Part shown: positions 7,834 to 13,463 of the stretch, in pieces
Layout: each line of letters begins with the position of its first letter
Position numbering within the stretch: position 1 is the stretch's first letter
Notes under the pieces: generated by a model
Seen by the model: only the letters and a program-made list of their open reading frames with translations
What the model was told of the DNA's origin: nothing
Database searches by the model: none
Source of the DNA: DATKZH01 sp964475955
GTDB lineage: Bacteria; Planctomycetota; Planctomycetia; Pirellulales; Thermoguttaceae
Assembly: GCA_964475955.1 (NCBI GenBank)
Contig: CAYYZY010000205.1
Location: 1-13,463 of the forward strand
Reading direction: 5' to 3'
Length of the DNA stretch: 13,463 bases
Position numbers and translations under genes: made by a program

Positions 7834-9749
7834 TCAGCCGGAATCCTTCAGATAGCGCGTCTTCCCGTCGCGGCGGAGCAGACCTACGCGATCGAAATAG
7901 TCGAGCAGCGGCAAGGCGTATTTTCGTGTGGTGTCGAGCAGATACTTGAATCGGACGCTCTCCAGCCGCCCCTCTTGGCGAAGATGGGCGACAAGGATTT
8001 CCCGGGCCTCCGCCACGGCCTCCTGGTGGAACCGAAGCCCCGGGGCGACGTGAACGAGCCGCTGGTGCTCCTGGAGGATGCCGATTGCCTTGTCGACCGC
8101 CTCGCGCGCATGCCCGGTCTCCTCGACCAACTCCTCTGCGCTGGGCGGGCGGAAAGCCTGTCGGCGAAAGACCGATTCCACGGCCTCCACGCACTTCGCG
8201 TCCTCCTGCTGGAACGTCGGGCGATGCTCGGGCACGGCAAGCCGCCCCTTCCACTCCGTCAATCGTCCTTCGGCCTTGAGCAGGTCGATCAGGCCGTCGA
8301 GCACCGTCTTATCCATCCCCGAGGCCTCGCGCAAACCCTCAACGGCCATGCCCGGACTTTCCGGCGAGCGGCGGTGGAAATCGCCCACCATCTCGAGCAG
8401 GCGGTCGCCGGCTTCTCTCGCCGTATCGCAATGGATGTAGAGATTCGCACCCAGGGCGACGATCCGCTCGCTGCGTGCCAGTTCGGCCAGGATTTCCTCG
8501 ACTCGGCCGTGCGGCACCTTGGCGCGCACGGCGAGCTCGGCGAGGCCGGCAGCCGTCGATTCGGCCGTCCTCACGCAGTACTCGACGAAGCTGCTTTCGT
8601 TCAGGACGGCTTGGGCTCGCCGCTGGAGGTCTTCGTAGACGTGGGGGCGTGTTCGCTTGAGCCGCCGGGGGCCCCCTCGACGATCGTCCCGCCGCCGACG
8701 GTCTGAACCGGAGACGGCGTGCGCAGGATGAAGTGATCCCCCGGACCGGCCACGATCGGGCTCTTGGCCCTGACCTGGACGATCCTCTCCTCGCCCGACC
8801 GCATCCGATCGCCCTCCATCAGGTAGACCGCGGCGGGGACCTCGGAGGTCCCCGTGTGGAACTTGACTTGGGTCCCGTTCTTGAGGACGACCTTCTGCCG
8901 CGGCAGCAGCCGGAGCTTGCACACGAACCACTCCAGCGGAGCGAAGTAGCCGGGCGTGGTGAGCGTGTCGCCGCGATTGATGGTGCGATGGTCCCAGTGC
9001 CGGACGTTCAACGCGGCGCACTGGCCGGCCATGACCGTGTCGCTCGGCTGGCCGTAGACCTCGACTGCCCGGATCCGCCCGGTATGCCCGGCCGGCAGGA
9101 GGATCACCTCGTCGCCGGTGCGAGCCGAGCCGGAAACCGGAACCCCGGAGACGACCGTCCCGTGGCCCTTGGCCGAGAAGGCCCGGTCCAGCGGCAGTCG
9201 GAACACGCCGTCGATCGGCTTGGCGCGCACGGACTCGACCAGCGCGGTCAGGTCCTCGCAGAAGCGGTCGAGCCCCTCTCCGGTGACGCTCGAGACGGGC
9301 AGGATCGGGGCATCCTGGAGGAAGGTGCCTTGCAGGAAGCCGGCCGTATCGTCCCGGGCGAGCTCCACCTGGTCCGAATCGACGCGATCGATCTTCGTCA
9401 GCGCCACCAGTCCGCGCTCGATGCCGAGCAGGGTGAGGATGTCCAGGTGTTCGCGGGTCTGCGGCATCACGCCGTCGTCGGCCGCCACGACCAGGAGGAC
9501 CACGTCCATTCCGCTCGCGCCGGCGACCATGGTCCGGATGAAGTTCTCATGGCCGGGCACGTCGACGATACCCACCCCCACGTCGCCGATCCGGCACGGG
9601 GCAAAGCCCAGATCGATCGACATCCCCCGCTCCTTCTCGGCCTTCAGGCGGTCGGTGTCGCAACCGGTCAGGCACTTGACCAGCATGGTCTTTCCATGGT
9701 CGATGTGCCCGGCCGTGCCCAGCGTGATGTTGATCTGGCCGGAAGGCAT
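7834..9749 (-). CDS. selB: SelB, selenocysteine-specific elongation factor (frame broken at 8667-8676)
   Basis: SelB is the GTPase that carries Sec-tRNA-Sec to the ribosome and binds the SECIS hairpin through C-terminal winged-helix domains. The ATG at 9749 is seven bases past the selA stop. GTPase motifs are clear: GHIDHGKT (14-21), DVPGHE (63-68), TKID (118-121) and SSVTG (153-157). EF-Tu-like domains follow, ending in SPVQTVGGGTIVEGAP (residue 361). There the frame breaks. The first frame stops at 8601 after 382 residues, while the expected continuation, LKRTRPHVYEDLQ through the last winged helix RKYALPLLDYFDRVGLLRR, is in the -1 frame to the stop at 7834. One added base in the G5C5 run restores a 638-residue protein, close to the 614 of E. 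coli SelB. A sequencing error, a real deletion or recoding are possible. Identity is certain; integrity is not. Confidence 0.9.
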
Positions 9750-9756
9750 GTCGCGG

Positions 9757-10515
9757 CTACCCTTTCGCTTGCAGCGTTTCGACGAGTGCCTCCACGACGA
9801 CCGCCTCGTCTCCCTCCAGGAGCGTGCGCGGGTCGACCAGGAGCCGGCCTTTCTGAATCCGTGCGAAGACCGGCGGGCCGTGGCGGCGGAGCCGCAGCGC
9901 GAGCTGTTCGGGCGCGACGGTCTCCGAGCGGACGGCCACCAGCCGCGTCGGCAGGTTTTGTGCGGGCAGAGAACCGCTGCCCATCTGGGAGAAACCGTCG
10001 ACCACCGAAACCGAGGCCCCGGATGCCCGGTCTCGAACGGCCGAGGCGATTCGCTCCGCCTCGGCGGCGATCTCCGAGAACTCCCGGCGGAGCATCCGCA
10101 GCGTGGGCACCTCCCGCAAGGCAATCGCCGGGTCGAGAAAGAGGGTTAAGGTCGCCTCCAAGGCCGACAGGGTGAGCTTCCCGACGCGCACGATTCGGGC
10201 CAACGGGCTCTTGCGGATCCTCTGGATCCACTCGGCCTTGCCGAGGATGATTCCGCCCTGCGAGGCCCCGATCAGCTTGTCGGCACTGGAGGTGACCAGG
10301 TCCGCCCCCGTGCGAACCGACTCGGGCAGGATCGGCTCCGGCTCGAATCCGAACTGGGAGAAATCCACGAGCGGCCCGGCACCCACGTCGTCGATCAGGA
10401 CCAGCCCGTGCCCGTGAGCGATTCGCTCCAGAACGTCGAGCGGCACTTCGGAGGTGAACCCGGCGATCTTGTAGTTGCTGGGGTGGACGCGCATGATCGC
10501 GGCGGTTTGCGGCAA
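9757..10515 (-). CDS. selA: SelA, L-seryl-tRNA(Sec) selenium transferase, C-terminal half only
   Basis: SelA converts Ser-tRNA-Sec to Sec-tRNA-Sec using pyridoxal phosphate and selenophosphate. The 252 residues from a TTG at 10515 match its C-terminal half: AAIMRVHPSNYKIAGFTSEV, LIDDVGAGPLVDFSQFG, the cofactor lysine Lys80 in TSSADKLIGASQGGIILG, then LEATLTLFLDP and LPTLRMLRREF-like segments. E. coli SelA has 463 residues, and about 215 are missing here, including the tRNA-binding N-terminal domain and the first part of the PLP fold. Upstream, the frame stays open to a TAG at 10656-10654 but has no ATG or GTG, and its translation does not resemble SelA. selD starts on the other strand at 10591. 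No ribosome site precedes the TTG. The gene is truncated, split or misassembled. It leads the selA-selB run with a 7-nt gap. Confidence 0.88.
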   Translation of the reverse strand: MPQTAAIMRVHPSNYKIAGFTSEVPLDVLERIAHGHGLVLIDDVGAGPLVDFSQFGFEPEPILPESVRTGADLVTSSADKLIGASQGGIILGKAEWIQRIRKSPLARIVRVGKLTLSALEATLTLFLDPAIALREVPTLRMLRREFSEIAAEAERIASAVRDRASGASVSVVDGFSQMGSGSLPAQNLPTRLVAVRSETVAPEQLALRLRRHGPPVFARIQKGRLLVDPRTLLEGDEAVVVEALVETLQAKG

Positions 10516-10535
10516 CCCGAGGCGAACGATACGAT
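10507..10535 (+). promoter_or_regulatory. Possible selD promoter
   Basis: TTGCGG (10507-10512) and TACGAT (10530-10535) lie 17 bases apart, 55 bases upstream of the selD ATG. The match to the sigma-70 consensus is moderate: TTG in the -35 box, four of six in the -10 box. It overlaps the 5' end of the selA fragment on the opposite strand. Confidence 0.3.
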
Positions 10536-10590
10536 TGAATTTGGTTTTGCCCGCCGGGCTTCCCGTTCGACGCCAAGCGGAGGTGCCGCA

Positions 10591-12225
10591 ATGGCCGTGG
10601 TCGCCGAGAAGGACGTGGAAAAACGCAATCGCGTCATGCGGCGGTCCATGCGCCTAGGGCACTGCATCTGCGACCCAAAAAAGCCGTGCCCGTGCGACGT
10701 CTTCCGTGAGGAGGGTATCTGCCCCTGCGCCGGGGAGCGGCTGGAGGAGTCGTCGGGACCGGTGCGGCTCACCGAACTGGTCGACAGCCCGGGGTGCGCT
10801 TCGAAGATCGACGAAGCTTCGCTGGAGAGAATCCTCGAGGGGCTCCCATCGGTTGACGATCCGAGGGTCCTCATCGGCGTGCCGGCCGGCGACGATGCCG
10901 GCGTGTACCGGCTCGACGACGAGGTGGCCCTAGTACAAACGATCGATGTATTCTCTCCTTCGGTGGACGACCCCTACGTGTTCGGCCAGATCGCGGCGGC
11001 CAACTCCGTCAGCGACGTCTACGCCATGGGCGCGCGGCCCGTCACGGCGGTCTCCATCGTGGGCTTTCCCATCCGCGAGGCCCCCGACCGCGTGATGCAC
11101 GAGATCCTCCGCGGCGGCATCAACAAGATGAAGGAGGCCGGCGTGGCCGTGATCGGCGGCCACAGCATCAACGACCGGGCGATCAAGGCGGGATTCGCCG
11201 TAACGGGCCTCGTCCATCCCGAGAGGATTATTGCCAACGCCGGCGCCCGTCCGGGTGATCGACTGTTGCTCACGAAGCCGATCGGCATGGGGATCACGGC
11301 CTTCGCCGCACAGATCGGCCGCGCACCGGAGGGAGCGTCGGAAGCAGCCGCCTGGGCGATGGCCATGCTCAACCGCCGCGCCTCGGAACTGATGCTCGAG
11401 TTCGGCGCGCACGCTTGCACCGACGTGACCGGCTTCGGCTTGATGGGCCACTTGGCCGCGATGGCCCGGGCGAGCGAGGTGGACGTGGAGATCATCTGGG
11501 ACGATATTCCGCTCTTGGAAGGCGTCTTGCAGTGCGCCGCCGATGGGATCCTGCCCGGTGCGATCGAGCGAAACCGGGACTCGTCGGCCCATGCGGCGGT
11601 GGCCGACCCGGGCGTCGAGCCGGCGATGCTCGACGTCTGCTTCGACGCGCAGACCTCCGGCGGGCTATTGATCGCCGTGCCCGAGGCAAACGCCGACCCC
11701 CTGCTTGAGCGACTGCACGCGGAAAGGGTGCCGGAGGCGGCCGTCATCGGCGAGGTACTCGGTGAGGGGACGGGCCGCGTGCTGGTTCGGCATACGGGGC
11801 GGAGGCGGATTCCGGAGCCGCGCGCGTCGACGCCGTCGACCGCTGCCCGGCCCGAGGCGGGCAACGCATGTTGCCCTGAAGAGGAGACCCCCGAAATGGG
11901 CTGTTGTGAGGACGACGCCCCGTCGGCGGCCGGCCCGGCGACCGCTACAGGCGGAGCGGCCGGTCCGCGGCAGAAGTTCCGGGAGTTCATGAAGGCCACG
12001 AGCACGCCCGGGGCGCTCGACGCGGCCACGAAGCAGGCCGTCGCCATCGCGCTTTCCGTGCTGGCCAAGTGCGAGCCGTGCGTGAAGACGCACGTGAAAA
12101 AGGCGAGGCAGATGGGCTTCTCGCAGGAGGAGATCGACGAAGCCGCCTGGATGGCCATCTCCTTCGGCGGCTCGCCCACCATGATGTTTTATGACCGGCT
12201 TTCGGGAAATGGGGAGCGGAGGTGA
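10591..12225 (+). CDS. selD: SelD, selenophosphate synthetase, with an N-terminal FTR-like Cys module and a C-terminal AhpD-like domain
   Basis: SelD makes selenophosphate from selenide and ATP, the selenium donor for SelA. The start is ATG with GGAGG seven bases upstream; the protein has 544 residues against about 350 for ordinary SelD. Residues 25-46 hold CIC-x5-CPC-x8-CPC. The last two pairs repeat the CPC-x8-CHC spacing of the ferredoxin-thioredoxin reductase catalytic subunit, suggesting an Fe-S or disulfide module. The SelD core follows from about 58: catalytic Cys69 and Lys72 in GCASKI (Cys, not Sec), GDDAGVY, GGHSINDRAIKAGFAVTGLVHPERI, DVTGFGLMGHL and TSGGLLIAVP. A linker with two CC pairs leads to an AhpD/carboxymuconolactone-decarboxylase-like domain (460-535) with KCEPCVKTHVKKA, the redox CxxC with its usual histidine. 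An internal ATG at 11896 has GAGGAG nine bases upstream, so the last domain may also be made separately. The stop lies inside tRNA-Sec. Confidence 0.92.
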   Translation: MAVVAEKDVEKRNRVMRRSMRLGHCICDPKKPCPCDVFREEGICPCAGERLEESSGPVRLTELVDSPGCASKIDEASLERILEGLPSVDDPRVLIGVPAGDDAGVYRLDDEVALVQTIDVFSPSVDDPYVFGQIAAANSVSDVYAMGARPVTAVSIVGFPIREAPDRVMHEILRGGINKMKEAGVAVIGGHSINDRAIKAGFAVTGLVHPERIIANAGARPGDRLLLTKPIGMGITAFAAQIGRAPEGASEAAAWAMAMLNRRASELMLEFGAHACTDVTGFGLMGHLAAMARASEVDVEIIWDDIPLLEGVLQCAADGILPGAIERNRDSSAHAAVADPGVEPAMLDVCFDAQTSGGLLIAVPEANADPLLERLHAERVPEAAVIGEVLGEGTGRVLVRHTGRRRIPEPRASTPSTAARPEAGNACCPEEETPEMGCCEDDAPSAAGPATATGGAAGPRQKFREFMKATSTPGALDAATKQAVAIALSVLAKCEPCVKTHVKKARQMGFSQEEIDEAAWMAISFGGSPTMMFYDRLSGNGERR

Positions 12226-12313
12226 CTGGTGCCTGGTGGTGCCCCTGGTCTTCAAAACCAGTGTGGGGCCCGAGAGGGTCCTGGGTGGGTTCGATTCCCA
12301 TTCACCTCCGCCA
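12218..12313 (+). tRNA. selC: tRNA-Sec (anticodon UCA)
   Basis: The 96 bases fold as a bacterial selenocysteine tRNA. The acceptor stem is an 8-bp GGAGGTGA/TCACCTCC with discriminator G and an encoded CCA (12311-12313). The D stem has six pairs (GGTGCC with GGTGCC through two G-U pairs) and a four-base loop. The anticodon stem CTGGT/ACCAG has loop CTTCAAA, with TCA at 12252-12254 reading UGA. The long variable arm is GGGCCC-GAGA-GGGTCC, and the T loop is TTCGATT. The 8-bp acceptor, 6-bp D stem and long variable arm are features of tRNA-Sec and rule out an ordinary suppressor. Its first eight bases contain the selD stop codon, so it is probably cut from a transcript shared with selD. Confidence 0.97.
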
Positions 12314-12346
12314 TTTTCCGGCGTTCGCCACCCTGAGGAGCCGCTG

Positions 12347-12793
12347 GTGAGGAGATTCATCCGCGAGGCGTGGGCGATCATCCATCGGGCGATCTTGCCG
12401 GGGCTGCTGATCGCCGCGGGGATCGCCTCCGTCGTTTACGGGGCGATGTACCACTCCGTGCCCGTGGTCGAGGAGCGCGAGGAGGAGATCGACGTCGCCC
12501 CCCCGCCGCTTGATAACTTCGGCCCAATGGAAGAAGACCCGGCGATGTGCGGGCCGGGGTTTCCGCCCATGGGGGAGCCGGGCATGGGCGGGCCGCCGGG
12601 TTTGGGCCCCCCGCCGGGCTTTGCCGAGCTGCCGCCCCACCTGGCGAAGGAGAAGGTCACGATCTTCGTCACCGAAGACGAGCCGGAACCGACGTTGATC
12701 CGGGAGGTGACCGTAGGCGGTTTGGCTCTCTTCGAAGCGGGGAAACTCAAGCGAACTTACAGCGGCAAGATCCCGTCGCTGTGCCCTACGTGA
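12347..12793 (+). CDS. Membrane-anchored Pro/Gly-rich protein ending in Cys-Pro-Thr before UGA; possible CxxU selenoprotein
   Basis: I do not recognise this family. The GTG at 12347 is preceded by GAGGAG and lies 33 bases after tRNA-Sec. The 148 residues comprise an N-terminal membrane helix (about 14-33), an acidic stretch, a low-complexity Pro/Gly/Met segment (about 50-95), and a compact C-terminal part with KVTIFVTEDEPEPTLIREVTVGGL and KLKRTYSGKIPSLCPT. The helix and basic start place the C-terminal part outside the cytoplasm. The last codons are Cys-Pro-Thr followed by UGA, Ile, Lys and a second UGA. If the first UGA is read as Sec, the protein ends in C-P-T-U-I-K, a CxxU redox motif. A SECIS-like hairpin follows at the right distance. 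The same frame then runs on into the polyferredoxin, so the pair may work in electron transfer. That it is a gene is likely; Sec is a hypothesis. Confidence 0.7.
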   Translation: MRRFIREAWAIIHRAILPGLLIAAGIASVVYGAMYHSVPVVEEREEEIDVAPPPLDNFGPMEEDPAMCGPGFPPMGEPGMGGPPGLGPPPGFAELPPHLAKEKVTIFVTEDEPEPTLIREVTVGGLALFEAGKLKRTYSGKIPSLCPT

Positions 12794-12826
12794 ATCAAGT
12801 GACGGGGGGTCATGGTGTCCATGACC
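12791..12826 (+). promoter_or_regulatory. Second UGA with a SECIS-like hairpin
   Basis: Counting the U of the UGA at 12791 as +1, GGTCATGG and CCATGACC form a perfect 8-bp stem (12808-12815 with 12819-12826) around loop TGT at +26 to +28. The first candidate SECIS in this window has its loop at +25, and the two tips (GUGGC and GUGUC, counting the closing pair) differ by one base. The hairpin also covers both possible start codons of the next gene, so control of that gene's initiation is an alternative role. Confidence 0.45.
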
Positions 12827-13462
12827 AAAGGCAAGCGTGTTCCCTTGACTGGGCGGCTCGCCCGGGGCAGGACCTGGGTGCAAGCGGCGTTCCTGCTCGT
12901 GTGGCTGGGCCCGTTCTCGTTGCGGCTGCACACCGTCTGTTCGCCGGTGTTTCACTGCTATTCCTGCCCTTTGGCGACGTTCGCCTGCCCGATCGGCGTG
13001 CTGGCCAACTTCAGCGCCCTGCACGTGATGCCTTTTCTCGCGCTGGGAACGCTCGTCATCCTCGGGGCGGCGCTGGGCAGCTTCGTCTGCGGCTGGGTTT
13101 GCCCCTTCGGCTTCCTCCAGGACATGATCGCCCGGGTGCCCGCGCCCAAGTTCCATTTGCCCAGTTGGATGGGCTATTCGCGGTACGTGGTGCTGGGCGT
13201 GTTCGTGCTGGCCATCCCGTACCTTTTCGGGAAAGAGCATCCGCTTTTCTTCTGCCGGCTTTGTCCGGCCGGTGCGCTGGAGGCGGCATTGCCGCATACG
13301 GCGAGCCTGGCGGTCGCGGGCGAAGAGATCGTTTGGCCCACCGCCGCGAAGTTGATCATCCTCGGGCTGATCCTGGTTGCCATGTTCTTCACCTGGCGGC
13401 CGTGGTGCACGCACGGCGATTGCACCAAAAGTCATTTGCCGGCAAGGACTTCGGCGAGGTAG
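12812..13462 (+). CDS. NapH-like membrane polyferredoxin, 4Fe-4S binding
   Basis: This is a membrane electron-transfer protein of the NapH/CcoG-like class (Fer4_5 type). Helices lie near residues 22-38, 74-92, 123-139 and 179-194. Cysteine motifs typical of the family are CSPVFHCYSCPLATFACP (43-60), CGWVCPFGFLQD (93-104) and CRLCPAG (148-154). Family members pass electrons between quinol and periplasmic partners. The start is uncertain: ATG 12812 has only a G-run two bases upstream, ATG 12821 has no ribosome site, and the frame is continuous with the preceding gene through two UGA codons. After WRPWC (195-199) homologous proteins usually continue as a further CxxxCP motif. Here the sequence departs (THGDCTKSHLPARTSAR) and stops at the last complete codon of the window, suggesting a frameshift or a joined end. 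Confidence 0.75.
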   Translation: MVSMTKGKRVPLTGRLARGRTWVQAAFLLVWLGPFSLRLHTVCSPVFHCYSCPLATFACPIGVLANFSALHVMPFLALGTLVILGAALGSFVCGWVCPFGFLQDMIARVPAPKFHLPSWMGYSRYVVLGVFVLAIPYLFGKEHPLFFCRLCPAGALEAALPHTASLAVAGEEIVWPTAAKLIILGLILVAMFFTWRPWCTHGDCTKSHLPARTSAR

Positions 13463-13463
13463 T

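Noticed and set aside
6375..7949. Long plus-strand open frame opposite the candidate selenoprotein
   Set aside because: Composition (Arg, His, Pro, Gln rich, no domain) marks it as the antisense of a hydrophobic membrane gene.
8667..8676. Programmed -1 frameshifting in selB
   Set aside because: No X XXY YYZ slippery heptamer fits the zero frame. A one-base homopolymer error or mutation is simpler, although not excluded.
8733..10175. Long plus-strand open frames across selA and selB
   Set aside because: They lie antisense to clear family matches and have a repetitive Arg/Pro/Gly composition typical of GC-rich shadow frames.
10795..10797. SelD catalytic position as a possible Sec
   Set aside because: The codon is TGC (Cys69), so this SelD is the cysteine form.
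12191..12346. Upstream extension of the CPT protein through the tRNA
   Set aside because: The frame crosses tRNA-Sec; the GTG at 12347 with GAGGAG upstream is a better start.
1..13463. CRISPR arrays, insertion sequences or long direct repeats
   Set aside because: None seen on reading both strands; no transposase or repeat-spacer pattern.

Overview
The window is GC-rich and gene-dense. It looks like a planctomycete or a close relative: it carries a Lpg1974/BBP7-type outer-membrane barrel, many exported proteins of no known family, and TTG or GTG starts preceded by purine-rich ribosome sites. The taxon is inferred from gene content only.

Layout. Positions 1-5621 hold ordinary or unrelated genes: a cysteine-rich outer-membrane protein (88-1296, minus), an exported TrmO/TsaA-like protein (1706-2155, minus), an aldo/keto reductase (2408-3379, plus) and a 651-residue protein I do not recognise (3666-5621, plus). 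Positions 5788-12313 hold a selenocysteine (Sec) island. On the minus strand, in transcription order, are selA (5'-truncated), selB (reading frame broken at a G5C5 run), a large membrane protein interrupted by one in-frame UGA, and a small exported protein overlapping it by 4 bp. On the plus strand are an unusual selD and a tRNA-Sec with anticodon UCA, whose first 8 nt overlap the end of selD. Downstream are a proline/glycine-rich membrane-anchored protein ending in Cys-Pro-Thr-UGA and a NapH-like membrane polyferredoxin.

How it fits together. SelD makes selenophosphate, SelA converts Ser-tRNA-Sec to Sec-tRNA-Sec, and SelB delivers it to UGA codons followed by a SECIS hairpin. Two UGA codons beside this machinery are followed at almost the same distance by perfect stem-loops with closely similar tips (GUGGC and GUGUC, counting the closing pair). 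The stronger case is the UGA at 7208-7206. The frame stays open through it, joining a secreted beta-rich domain to a seven-helix membrane domain that otherwise has no credible start. I propose it is an undescribed selenoprotein of 491 residues with a U-G-G-T-C motif. The second (12791-12793) would give a C-P-T-U (CxxU) redox motif.

SelD itself is unusual. It has an N-terminal cysteine module resembling the catalytic motif of ferredoxin-thioredoxin reductase and a C-terminal AhpD-like CxxC domain, so it appears to be a three-part redox fusion.

Caution: selA lacks about its first 215 residues and selB has a one-base frame break. Either the assembly is faulty at these points, or the Sec pathway here is decaying or completed elsewhere in the genome. 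All function calls come from reading the sequence; no search was run.
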